Source of the DNA: Chloroflexota bacterium
GTDB taxonomy: Bacteria > Chloroflexota > Dehalococcoidia > Lucifugimonadales > UBA3495
Direction of reading: 5' to 3'
Length of the DNA stretch: 42,503 nucleotides
Assembly: GCA_028875655.1 (NCBI GenBank)
Contig: JAPPCX010000113.1
Location: 1 to 42,503 of the forward strand
Shown here: positions 1-8,230 of the stretch, piece after piece
Layout of the letters: the number at the start of each line of letters is the position of its first letter
How positions within the stretch are numbered: the first letter of the stretch is position 1
Notes under the pieces: generated by a model
Told to the model about the DNA's origin: nothing
The model's input: the letters and a program-made list of their open reading frames with translations, nothing else
Databases searched by the model: none
Made by a program: the position numbers and the translations under genes

Positions 1-54
1 CAGGCTTGCTCACAGTCTACACCCCAACCGGCATCCCGACTTTTGAGACAGGCT

Positions 55-1332
55 CTATTGCTTTGCACCGGGAAGTCTGTCAACCTGGTGGTACTTCCCG
101 TCCGCGCCGATCACCGTCAAAAACACCGTATCGGACCCCTGATTGTCGTCCGCTCGTTCGTATCGCAGCCGGAAGCCATCGATATCAATGGTTCCCGCAT
201 TGTGCGCTCCATCCAGGAAGCACTTGCGGGTCAACTCCCGGCCGCAGGCTTGCAGGCCAGCGATGGCCAGCCGTCCCGCCAGGTAGCCCTCCAGGGAAAC
301 GAATCCGGGCTCGGCATCGGGATCATAGCCGGCCAGAGCCGCGTGGTATCTGGCGACCACGGGAATGTCCTCATCCTGCGGCAGAGGCACTACCTGGGTG
401 ACGTAAACGCCCTCGCCGGCCGTGCCGAGTTCTTCCGCGAGCGCGTCGCTCCCGACAAACGAAACCGTCATAAATACCGAATCAATGTCTCGCCTCAGCA
501 ATTCAATCGCTCTAGCAACGGGCGCGTAAGCCCCTACCATGATGACCGCTTCGGGATTGGCCTCCGCAATCCTCAAAGTAGCCGCTTTTACCGCCATCGT
601 ATTCCGAGGGTAGTGCCACGACACGACGGGCTGCATGTCCCGCCGTTGCAGCGCCAGCAAGACGCCTTCGAGACCGTCCCTACCGTATGAATCGTCTTGA
701 TACAAAACGGCGACCCTCGTAATGCCCAAATCCTCAGTCAGCCGGGCAACCATTTCATCGGTTTCCTGATAGTACGAGGCGCGAAGATTCAGCACGTTGT
801 CCAGATAGGGATCGCGCAGAAACGACGCTCCCGTGAACGGGGCAATGTAAGGCACGCCGGCAACGTGCGCCTGCGGAGTTGCGGCTCGGGCAGTCGGCGT
901 GCCCACCGCTCCGATCAACGCGAAAACCCCCGCTTTTTCGATCAGGTCACGAGTATTGGAGAACGCGAAATCGGCCTCGTAGGAATCGTTCAGGGATTCC
1001 AGCCTGAGCTCCCGGCCGTGGACGCCGCCGTTCCGATTTGCCTCTTGAAACGCCGCCTGGATACCCAGGCGCATAGCGTTGCCCAAGCCCCCGGCAGGTC
1101 CGGTGAACGCCGCCGATTGTCCGAACAAGACTTGACCATCGGATACCCCAGGATCACCCGGTCCTTGCTCCTGCATCGCTGCGCCAGTAGGAGAATCCAC
1201 CCCTGTTTCACCTGACGCTGCCGGCGGTGCGCTCCGCGCGCTGGAGCACGCCGCAGACGACGCGGCGGTGAACAACGCCAATATCATCACCACGACGGCG
1301 AAGCGGACAACCAATCCGTTGACTAGATTCAT
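55..1332 (-). CDS. Branched-chain amino acid-type ABC transporter substrate-binding lipoprotein
   Basis: Probable extracytoplasmic receptor of the LivJ/Peripla_BP_6 type, 425 aa. The N-terminus has a hydrophobic segment (about residues 5-28) ending in a lipobox-like SSAAC, then a Ser/Ala/Pro-rich linker. The mature part begins near VLFGQSAAFTGPAGGLG, the usual first strand and ligand loop of this fold, and continues with GVHGRELRLESLNDSYEAD and later IRVAVLYQDDSYG-like segments. An in-frame start 44 codons upstream would put charged residues before the signal peptide and run into the amidase gene, so the ATG at 1332 is preferred. It follows the amidase by 34 bp. No permease or ATPase lies nearby, so it may serve a sensor or a distant transporter. 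The ligand is unknown. Confidence 0.8.
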   Translation of the reverse strand: MNLVNGLVVRFAVVVMILALFTAASSAACSSARSAPPAASGETGVDSPTGAAMQEQGPGDPGVSDGQVLFGQSAAFTGPAGGLGNAMRLGIQAAFQEANRNGGVHGRELRLESLNDSYEADFAFSNTRDLIEKAGVFALIGAVGTPTARAATPQAHVAGVPYIAPFTGASFLRDPYLDNVLNLRASYYQETDEMVARLTEDLGITRVAVLYQDDSYGRDGLEGVLLALQRRDMQPVVSWHYPRNTMAVKAATLRIAEANPEAVIMVGAYAPVARAIELLRRDIDSVFMTVSFVGSDALAEELGTAGEGVYVTQVVPLPQDEDIPVVARYHAALAGYDPDAEPGFVSLEGYLAGRLAIAGLQACGRELTRKCFLDGAHNAGTIDIDGFRLRYERADDNQGSDTVFLTVIGADGKYHQVDRLPGAKQ

Positions 1333-1366
1333 TACCGAATCAGAGCGGACAAAAAGGTCAGCGGCG

Positions 1367-2800
1367 CTATAGCGCCGGTGGAAGTCGCTTGTGCCACGGC
1401 GTGGCCTGCTCGTAGGCGTAGGCCGCCCGGAATATAGCGGCTTCGCCCAGGTGCGGCCCGGCAATCTGCATCGCCAGGGGCAACGCCCCCTCGCCGTCGC
1501 CGGTGAACCCGCACGGGATGCTCAACGCCGGGCATCCGCTCAAACTGTACAAGCCTCGGAAACTGCCCTCACGCAGCGCCGCTGCCGCCATTTCCTTGCT
1601 GCTGACCACAGGCGGCTCGTCCGAGAGCAGCCCGGCCGGCCCCGTTGATGTCGGCTGAATCAACAGGTCCACTTCTCGGAACGCTTCGATCACCTGGCGG
1701 CGTACCAGGGCGCGCAGTTTCACCGCCTTGTAATACACCTGACCCGGTATCAAGTTGCCCGTGGCAAAGGCAACTCGCGTATTGGGGTGATAGTCCTCGA
1801 ATCGCTCCCGCAGCCACTCGGGGTTGAGGCTGACCCGCTCGGTGCTGGTGATGGTGCGGACAATCGGCCCGGTGTACTGCGCCATGGGCAGGCTGACCGG
1901 TACGACCTCCGCGCCCAACTCACGGAGCACTTCGGCGGCAGCGGCCACCGCGTCGCGGCTGCGGTCGTCTAGCTTCAATCCGTGTCCGCCCATCAGCTCC
2001 TGTACCACGCCGATGCGCATGCCGGCCACGCCACCATCCAAATTGTCCAGGTAGTCGGGCACGGGTTCCGTGCGGCTGTAGCGGTCTTTGGGGTCGTGGC
2101 CAGCGATGACCTGCAACGTCAACGCGCAATCGGCAACCGTGCGGGAGATGGGACCGATGGTGTCCGTGGACCAACTGGCGCCATCTACTCCGGCCCGGCT
2201 CACCCGACCCCAGGTGGGTCGGATGCCTACCAGGCCGCAGTTAGCTGCCGGCCCTCGAATGGAGCCGCCGGTGTCCTCGCCCAGGGAGGTGGCGCAGAGG
2301 AACCCGGCGGTCGCGGAACCGCTGCCGGTGCTGGATGTACCGGGATTCCGTGCCGTGTCCCAGGGGTTGCGTGCCGGCCCGGAGAAGCTGCTGATGGGGT
2401 CGCCCAGCGCGAACTCGCTCATGTTGGTCTTGCCGATGATAACCGCTCCGGCATCCTTGAGCTTGGATACTACCGTTGCGTCATAATCCGGCACGAAATC
2501 GGCGCGAATCTTGGAGGCGTCGGTGGTGCGAATGCCAGCCGTGTAGATCTGGTCCTTGACGCCGACCGGGACGCCGTGCAATGGCCCGCGAAAGTTGCCG
2601 GATGCCGCTTCGTCAGCTAGTCGTCTGGCATCGGCGCGGGCCTCGTCGGCGCACACGGTGATGTAGGCATTCAGCTTGTCGCCAACCGCGTCGATACGAT
2701 CCAGGTAAGCGTCCACCGCCTGGGCGGCGGAAATCTCACGCGCACGGATGGCGACGGCCAACTCGGAGGCGGGGAGGAATGGAATTTCATTGGGAGTCAT
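1367..2800 (-). CDS. Amidase (amidase signature family)
   Basis: Hydrolyses an amide or carbamoyl-type bond. The protein has 477 aa, normal for the family. The Ser-cisSer-Lys triad is visible: Lys82 in GVPVGVKD, cis-Ser at about 156 in NPGTSSTGSGS, and the nucleophile Ser180 in GEDTGGSIRGPA. It overlaps the small GatC/AtzG-like gene by 4 bp (ATGA). This arrangement matches GatC-GatA and also the AtzG-AtzE amidohydrolase pair. No gatB is adjacent, and a substrate-binding lipoprotein follows, so a catabolic amidase is more likely than tRNA-dependent amidotransferase. The substrate cannot be read from sequence. Confidence 0.88.
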   Translation of the reverse strand: MTPNEIPFLPASELAVAIRAREISAAQAVDAYLDRIDAVGDKLNAYITVCADEARADARRLADEAASGNFRGPLHGVPVGVKDQIYTAGIRTTDASKIRADFVPDYDATVVSKLKDAGAVIIGKTNMSEFALGDPISSFSGPARNPWDTARNPGTSSTGSGSATAGFLCATSLGEDTGGSIRGPAANCGLVGIRPTWGRVSRAGVDGASWSTDTIGPISRTVADCALTLQVIAGHDPKDRYSRTEPVPDYLDNLDGGVAGMRIGVVQELMGGHGLKLDDRSRDAVAAAAEVLRELGAEVVPVSLPMAQYTGPIVRTITSTERVSLNPEWLRERFEDYHPNTRVAFATGNLIPGQVYYKAVKLRALVRRQVIEAFREVDLLIQPTSTGPAGLLSDEPPVVSSKEMAAAALREGSFRGLYSLSGCPALSIPCGFTGDGEGALPLAMQIAGPHLGEAAIFRAAYAYEQATPWHKRLPPAL

Positions 2801-2994
2801 TCTGACACCTCCATATCGGCCGGCAGGGTAACGGCAACGTACTCTTCCAGGTTGAAACCCGGAGGATTGATGGCAGCCATCTCCTCCAGCATAGCGTTCA
2901 GGCTATGGGCAACTTGCGTCAACTCCGGTTCCGCCAACGTCAACCCAACCGCTTTGGCCAGGGCCTGGATTTCCTCATTGTTTAGATCGCTCAT
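2797..2994 (-). CDS. GatC/AtzG-like small subunit of amidase
   Basis: A 65-residue helical protein that begins with NNEEIQALAKAVGLTLAEPEL, the pattern of the GatC N-terminal helices, followed by a second amphipathic helix (LTQVAHSLNAMLEEMAAI) and a short tail. It is shorter than GatC (about 95 aa) and close in size to AtzG, a GatC-derived partner that stabilises the amidase AtzE. The 4-bp overlap with the amidase start implies translational coupling and a complex. The reading as a subunit is inference from size, pattern and position. Confidence 0.75.
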   Translation of the reverse strand: MSDLNNEEIQALAKAVGLTLAEPELTQVAHSLNAMLEEMAAINPPGFNLEEYVAVTLPADMEVSE

Positions 2995-3027
2995 ACCGGC
3001 TCCGTGTACTGTAGTGGGTTGATAATT

Positions 3028-3441
3028 TCAACAAATGGAAAAGCGGCGAAAATCGCTGTCCAAGGTGCATATTTGGCTGATATTGTGTTCGCGCATCAGC
3101 ACGGCGGTGTGCAGATCGTGAACCACATTGCCCCGCAGATTGGGCAGTTCCTCCACGATTTGCGAAAGGACCGTCAAATGCCTCTCAGTGGGGCGCAACA
3201 GGCCGAACTTCGGTGATTCTAGCAGCGTCGCAAGAAAACGACAGCCATCATCCAGACTCCACGGCTGAGGATAAATGGAGGGATGAGTGATGACCCGCAA
3301 AAATTCGTAACAGACATTCCAAGTCAGGAATACAGGCGACGAACCAACCCTGGCTTGCGCGAGCCGCTCCCGACACGGAACATGAAACTCCGAATCATCC
3401 CGGCCGGCGTAGACCAGCACGTTGGTATCGAAAACCATCAT
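3028..3441 (-). CDS. vapC: VapC-like PIN-domain toxin (putative RNase)
   Basis: 137-aa PIN domain, normal for VapC. The acidic residues of the family are visible: Asp5 in VFDTNVLVYA, Glu46 in NVCYEFLRV, Asp109 in VVHDLHTAV, and Asp128/Asp130 in CTLDSDF. PIN toxins are Mg-dependent RNases. Its ATG overlaps the last codons of the upstream antitoxin-like gene by 4 bp, the usual antitoxin-first order. The RNA target is unknown. Confidence 0.85.
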   Translation of the reverse strand: MMVFDTNVLVYAGRDDSEFHVPCRERLAQARVGSSPVFLTWNVCYEFLRVITHPSIYPQPWSLDDGCRFLATLLESPKFGLLRPTERHLTVLSQIVEELPNLRGNVVHDLHTAVLMREHNISQICTLDSDFRRFSIC

Positions 3442-3704
3442 ACGTACCTAAAACCATCATACTCGTCCATGACCCGATAGAGTTCCTCTTTGTCAGTGAT
3501 GTCAACCAACTCTCCGCCGCTGTTCCATTTGGGCAACTCGGGCCACGGGTCTTCCGATTTGTCGGGAGTCGCTTCTTTCGGGGCCTCGTCGAGGATTTGC
3601 AGAATGCCGGCCTCCGCCAATGCCGACGCCGTGGTGCCGCGCCGCTTGGCTTCCGCGTACAGTCTGTGTACGATTTTCTCGTTGATGTTCAGTGTAGTTT
3701 GCAT
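3438..3704 (-). CDS. vapB: VapB-like antitoxin (ribbon-helix-helix type)
   Basis: 88 aa. The N-terminus (MQTTLNINEKIVHRLYAEAKRRGTTAS is the region concerned, residues 1-27) reads as one beta strand followed by two helices, the ribbon-helix-helix pattern. The C-terminal half is acidic with Trp/Pro-rich and Tyr-rich parts suited to wrapping the toxin. It is translationally coupled to the PIN gene. RHH antitoxins usually repress their own operon. No operator could be seen in the 32 bp between this gene and tldE, so it may be transcribed from further upstream. Confidence 0.8.
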   Translation of the reverse strand: MQTTLNINEKIVHRLYAEAKRRGTTASALAEAGILQILDEAPKEATPDKSEDPWPELPKWNSGGELVDITDKEELYRVMDEYDGFRYV

Positions 3705-3736
3705 GGCGTTAAACCTGATACCCGATTTACGTTAGA

Positions 3737-5071
3737 TTACACCGTCTGCCCCGTGAAACGCCAACTTTCCAGCAGGGCCGCCGGCACGTGCATTGCCACG
3801 CCGGCCTCGTTCAGGTTCAGGTGAGCCGTGTCAGAAAGGGCCTGGCAGCCAGCCAGCGCATCTACGTAGCTTTGCGTGAACCGCAGATTTTTCACGGGCG
3901 TAGTGAGTTCGCCGTTTTCAATCACAAACGTCCCGTCCCGCGTCATCCCCGTCATCACGCAGCCCCGGTTGTGCGCTAGCCTTGTGTAATAAAACCGCGT
4001 GATGTAAAGCCCCTTGTCCACCGATGCAATCAACTGTTCAGTACTACGGATTCCCGGTCGCATAAACAGGTTGGTCGCTGTTGGCCCACCCGTCGCGCCG
4101 CGCTGGTGTCCAGTGGATGCCAAGCCGGCTTTGGCGGCGGTGTAACTGTTGTGAACCGGACCCTGCACTACGCCATCTGCGACGATCTCAACCCGGCTTC
4201 TCGGTACACCTTCAGCGTCAAAGGGCACGGGCCAGCCTGCCGGATCCAGGCCGTCATCCCAGATGGACACCAGCGGGCTCATCGCCGGCTGGCCCAGCGC
4301 TCCGCACATCCAGCTGCGCCCGTCCTGCACCATCTGCGCGCCCATGCCGTAGAAACTCAAAGCTTCCAGCATGTCGTCAACGGCGTAGTGTTCCAGCACT
4401 ACCGGGTAATCGCCCGGTTCCAGATCCTGCGGGTTGCGACCCCGCACCGCCTTGCCGATGGCCTCGTCCGCCAACGCCTCGGCGTCGATTTCGCCCATGC
4501 GCCAACCGCCGCCCTTGGACCAGCCGGCCGAGTCCTCGCTGCGGGCGGTGATGAGCAGGCCGGCGAAAGTGCCGGCGTGGTAGGAGTAACGAGGTCCCCG
4601 GGTACTGAATACCGCCAGCTCGGTTACACCCGTGCGGTAAAAGCCGGCGGCTTCCAGCCGGGCGTCCGCCGCCTTGCGGCAAACCGTGCCGACGATGGCG
4701 GCGCGATGTTCCGGCCCAGCGTTGGCCGTCGCCTCGTCATAGGCGTGAACGGACGCGGCTTGCGATGCGCTGGGCAACCCGGGAAAGTCGGGGTCTTCGG
4801 GCATGAGGCCGGCGTGTTCCCTGGCCTGCAAAACCGCGGCGCGCAATCCGTCGAACGACAAATTGTTGGTTACGGCGCGACCCTGACGTTTCTGGTAAGC
4901 GACGCGGATATGGGCCACGGCGTCGTCATGGTACACGTTCTGGTGGATACGGTTGTTGGCAAAGCGGGTGAGGGCCTGCGTGGTTGCAGTCAGGTAGATG
5001 TCCGCATCCCCCAGATGGAGGTTGCGCAGGGCATCTCGCAGCAACGAGCGAATGTGGTCGGGGCCGAGCAT
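3737..5071 (-). CDS. tldE: TldE/PmbA-family metallopeptidase subunit
   Basis: 444 aa, normal size for TldE/PmbA. It has the family's N-terminal substrate-handling half and a C-terminal half with GPVHNSYTAAKAG, ATNLFMRPG and MTGMTRDGTFVIENGE, typical of the barrel shared by TldD and TldE. It lacks the HExxxH zinc motif, as expected for the non-catalytic partner. It starts 6 bp after tldD, so the two are co-translated and probably form the TldD-TldE heterodimer, which degrades unfolded peptides and processes some leader peptides and antitoxins in other bacteria. Confidence 0.88.
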   Translation of the reverse strand: MLGPDHIRSLLRDALRNLHLGDADIYLTATTQALTRFANNRIHQNVYHDDAVAHIRVAYQKRQGRAVTNNLSFDGLRAAVLQAREHAGLMPEDPDFPGLPSASQAASVHAYDEATANAGPEHRAAIVGTVCRKAADARLEAAGFYRTGVTELAVFSTRGPRYSYHAGTFAGLLITARSEDSAGWSKGGGWRMGEIDAEALADEAIGKAVRGRNPQDLEPGDYPVVLEHYAVDDMLEALSFYGMGAQMVQDGRSWMCGALGQPAMSPLVSIWDDGLDPAGWPVPFDAEGVPRSRVEIVADGVVQGPVHNSYTAAKAGLASTGHQRGATGGPTATNLFMRPGIRSTEQLIASVDKGLYITRFYYTRLAHNRGCVMTGMTRDGTFVIENGELTTPVKNLRFTQSYVDALAGCQALSDTAHLNLNEAGVAMHVPAALLESWRFTGQTV

Positions 5072-5077
5072 CGCAAG

Positions 5078-6535
5078 CTAATGCATCACGCCGACGCGGA
5101 CGTTGCGGAAACGGGCCGGGCTGGTCCCATGACTAGTGTGGGCAATCTGGCCCGGCTGTCCCTTGCCGCACCGGGGCGTTCCCCAAAGTGTCCAATGCTC
5201 CGGCCCGCACACCGCGTCGCAGCTGCGCCAGAACTCCGGCGTGATGCCGGTATAGGTGGGGTTTCGGAGCAGGCGTCCCAATTTCCCGTTCTTGATCTCG
5301 CGCCCCACTTCCGTCCCGAACTGAAAGTTGTAGCGGCGGTCGTCAATGGACCAGGAGCGGTTGGTTTCCAGGTAGATGCCGTCGTCGGTGTCGGCTATCA
5401 GGTCGTCCAGCGTCCACTCGCCCGGCTCCAAACTCACGTTGGTCATGCGAATCAGCGGAATGCGATTCCAGGATGACGCCCGCATACAGCCGTTGGACGG
5501 CAGGCCCAGCCGCGTCGCCGATTCGCGGGACATCAGGTAGCCCACGAATTGCCCGTCGCGGATGATGTCAGTCGATTGGGCCGGCAGCCCCTCATCATCC
5601 CAGCCGAAGGTGCCGAGGCCGGTTGCGCTGGTGCTGTCGGCAGTGATGTTGACCTGTTCCGAACCATAGCGAAAGTCGTTGAGCAGGTCGGGGGTGAGAA
5701 ATGACGTGCCGGCGAACGCTGCCTCGTCGCCCAGCGCCCGGTCAAGTTCCACCGCATGGCCGCACGATTCGTGAATCTGCAACGCCAGCTGGCTGCTGTC
5801 TATGATCAGGTCGGTGGTGATGCCCACCGGACAAGGCTCGGCAGTAAGCAACTCTGCCGCTTCCTCTGCGATGCGACGAGCGTTCCCAGCCAGGTCCATT
5901 TCGACCACATACTCCCAGCCGGCGCACCCCTGCTGCCGACCGTGAGATTGCGGATACGAACGTCGTTGCGTCTCGCCATTGCCCACTGCGGTGGCCTGCA
6001 CGCCGCCGCCGGCTTCGTAGATGGTTTGGCTGACGCGCGCCCCCTCGGTGTTGGCAAAAGTGCGCTCTTCTCGGATGAACACCACGTTGGCCATCCGCGC
6101 GCTCACCTGGGGCACGGCGGCCATCTCAGTGTCAGCGGCCAGCAGCAGAGCCAACTTATCCCCAAGAGCTACGGTAAAGGGGTCGATGCCTATAGGAGTG
6201 GTGTAGCTGCCCCGGCTGGCCACCGGCCCACCCAGCAGTCGAGCAGCGGTCAACCCGGCGCCATTCTGCCCAGCGGAGGCGCGGGCAATCTGCACCGCCT
6301 GCCCGGCAGCCTGATCAGCGCCGGCGTTCGCCAACTCCCGTGTGGACGCGAATCCCCAAGCGCCGTTGTAAAGTGCGCGGACACCCAAACCAACGGACTC
6401 ATCAGCAGTCATCGTCTCCATCACACCGTTACGCACCACAATGCGCTGCTCCCGGTTGGAAACGAGACGCACATCAGCATATTCCGCCCCGCGAGCGCGG
6501 GCGGTGTTAAGGGCAGTGGCGATAATTGGGTCCAT
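5078..6535 (-). CDS. tldD: TldD-family zinc metallopeptidase
   Basis: 485 aa, close to typical TldD. The zinc-binding HExxxH motif is His255-Glu256-Ser-Cys-Gly-His260, followed by AVELDRALGDE. Further family segments are GTFGWDDEGLPAQ, RESATRLG and RMTNVSLEPGEWTLDDLI. The catalytic subunit of the TldD-TldE pair, cytoplasmic. tldE follows at 6 bp and vapBC lies just beyond. Confidence 0.92.
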   Translation of the reverse strand: MDPIIATALNTARARGAEYADVRLVSNREQRIVVRNGVMETMTADESVGLGVRALYNGAWGFASTRELANAGADQAAGQAVQIARASAGQNGAGLTAARLLGGPVASRGSYTTPIGIDPFTVALGDKLALLLAADTEMAAVPQVSARMANVVFIREERTFANTEGARVSQTIYEAGGGVQATAVGNGETQRRSYPQSHGRQQGCAGWEYVVEMDLAGNARRIAEEAAELLTAEPCPVGITTDLIIDSSQLALQIHESCGHAVELDRALGDEAAFAGTSFLTPDLLNDFRYGSEQVNITADSTSATGLGTFGWDDEGLPAQSTDIIRDGQFVGYLMSRESATRLGLPSNGCMRASSWNRIPLIRMTNVSLEPGEWTLDDLIADTDDGIYLETNRSWSIDDRRYNFQFGTEVGREIKNGKLGRLLRNPTYTGITPEFWRSCDAVCGPEHWTLWGTPRCGKGQPGQIAHTSHGTSPARFRNVRVGVMH

Positions 6536-6550
6536 CTTTCGACTGCCAGA

Positions 6551-7627
6551 TCACAAATCGGATAGTTCCCTCAGGGCGGTGCATAGCCGGTGGGTTAGCA
6601 CGTCGTTTTGTTCCACAAAAGCGTCCGAATTGACCGCCCACCCTTCACCCCACTTACCATTGTTGGAGGATACGAACTCGTCACCGCTGAACTGACCTAT
6701 GTACTCTTTCTGGAACGTCCGCAATCCTTCGGGAAGTCCATCAATGTAATCGATTGTAAACTCGAACCGGCCTCCGTCTGATACGTAAAACCGGGCCAGA
6801 TATAGAGGACGCTGCCACTGGGAACAGCGTCCCCTGACTGTGATGGCGGTTCTCCGATAGCGCAACTGCCCGCCAGCATCCGTGACCGCATCAATTAACT
6901 GGAGCATCGCATCTCGCACATCCGGACGGAATGAGTCGAGCAATTCAGCGGGGCTCAAGTTAGGACTTCTGGAGTTACTACTGCGAGGGGTGTTCACCTG
7001 TCCGATTACCCGCGAAACCAGTGCCTGACCAAACTGTCCGGGGTACTGCTTGACTTCAACAGCCAACACCTCAAGATTGTCGCGGGTTTGTTCGTTGAGA
7101 AACTTGACGACTCGCTCCAGCTCATCGGGAATCTCGTCCGCTACGAAAAGCAGCCGGAGCCGATTGGCGGCCAAATTCGTGGCTACCTCTTCCCAAAAAT
7201 CGTTGATAACGGGTTCTTCATCCCTCTGCAAAAGAATGCTGATTTCACCGTCCGGGTCATCCGAACTCTCCTCAAAAATCCGGCGCATATCGCGTTCCGA
7301 CCAAACGCTAGCAGCCGTGGCCGCGTAGTCCAGCATTTGCCCGACGATGTTACGACGGATTTCCCGATTGGCGCCGCGTTTGACCTCCACCAGCGTTGGC
7401 CGTGAGTGTTGATCAATCAGCAGGTGGTCAAGTGCCCAACCCTCAATCGGCATTTCGCGCTTAATGAGAATCCAGCGCAACGGATCGTGGGGACGCATTT
7501 GGTCGCCGGCCAGCAGTTCGGGGTGCTGCCCAATCAACTGCTGGAGCAGATCTTCCGTCTCGAACCGCTCTTCGGTCAGGGGCTCCAGCTCGCCGCTGGC
7601 GTTGCGGATGTAGATTTTTTCGGCCAT
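6551..7627 (-). CDS. Putative PD-(D/E)XK nuclease-like protein
   Basis: 358 aa, not assigned to a named protein. Residues of about 60-110 read LDHLLIDQ...PTLVEVKRGANREIRR, a D-x(n)-ExK core followed by a helix, as in the PD-(D/E)XK nuclease fold and DUF91/NucS-like domains. The next part (about 110-215) is helix-rich. The C-terminal part (about 230-358) has a separate domain with DVRDAMLQLIDAV and a beta-rich segment around FYVSDGGRFEFTIDY. It sits between a CMD-like gene and tldD with 12-15 bp gaps, so it is co-transcribed with metabolic genes and not an obvious defence island. Nuclease activity is inferred only from the motif. Confidence 0.6.
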   Translation of the reverse strand: MAEKIYIRNASGELEPLTEERFETEDLLQQLIGQHPELLAGDQMRPHDPLRWILIKREMPIEGWALDHLLIDQHSRPTLVEVKRGANREIRRNIVGQMLDYAATAASVWSERDMRRIFEESSDDPDGEISILLQRDEEPVINDFWEEVATNLAANRLRLLFVADEIPDELERVVKFLNEQTRDNLEVLAVEVKQYPGQFGQALVSRVIGQVNTPRSSNSRSPNLSPAELLDSFRPDVRDAMLQLIDAVTDAGGQLRYRRTAITVRGRCSQWQRPLYLARFYVSDGGRFEFTIDYIDGLPEGLRTFQKEYIGQFSGDEFVSSNNGKWGEGWAVNSDAFVEQNDVLTHRLCTALRELSDL

Positions 7628-7639
7628 TTCGGCCCGCCC

Positions 7640-8200
7640 CTAAACCGGCAGGAACGGCTCTTCCGACTCGGGCGGCAGTTGCTCGAAGGCGTTGATGTTG
7701 AACGCTAGGACGGAGTAGTAGCCCATGAGGTTGGTCAATTCAATCAGGCCGCGGTCTCCGAACTCGGCGCGGGCCGCGTCGAAGGTGGCCTGGGACACCC
7801 GCCGGGTGCGGAAGAATTCGCGCCCGTAATTGATGACAGCAGCCTCGGCTGACGACAGTTCCGGCAAGTCCTGCTTATCGCGCAGGCTGTCCACCAAGGC
7901 GTCGCTGAGGCCGGCGCGGCGGCCGGCGGCGGCGTGGGCGTGCCAGATGAACTGGCAGTCCAGCTCGCGGGCGGTGGTGAGCATGGCGAGCTCCGCCACG
8001 TTGTCGGACAGGGTAGATCCCCCGGCGCGCAGGTAGTCCCGCAGCACCTCGCCGCGCTGGGCGATTTCCGGCACGTGCAGCTGGACCGCCACCGGCCCCA
8101 TCTCCGGCACAACGTTGTTGCGGGATGACACTATCGCGTCGAAAGCGGCTACCTGTTCCTGTGGTACGGAGTCTCGGCTGGCGGCTGGAAAGCGTGGCAT
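7640..8200 (-). CDS. Carboxymuconolactone decarboxylase-like protein (copy 1)
   Basis: 186 aa. The central motif ARELDCQFIWHAHAA followed by AGLSDALVDSLRD and, later, INYGREFFRTRRVS is the CMD/AhpD-like helical fold. The AhpD CxxC pair is absent, so a peroxidase role is unlikely. It follows an LLM oxidoreductase by 30 bp. It is a paralog of the gene at 15977-16543. Proteins of this type next to flavin oxidoreductases usually take part in aromatic or heterocyclic degradation. The substrate is unknown. Confidence 0.82.
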   Translation of the reverse strand: MPRFPAASRDSVPQEQVAAFDAIVSSRNNVVPEMGPVAVQLHVPEIAQRGEVLRDYLRAGGSTLSDNVAELAMLTTARELDCQFIWHAHAAAGRRAGLSDALVDSLRDKQDLPELSSAEAAVINYGREFFRTRRVSQATFDAARAEFGDRGLIELTNLMGYYSVLAFNINAFEQLPPESEEPFLPV

Positions 8201-8230
8201 GAAGGGTCCTCCTAATGTTGGGGGTTGGGA

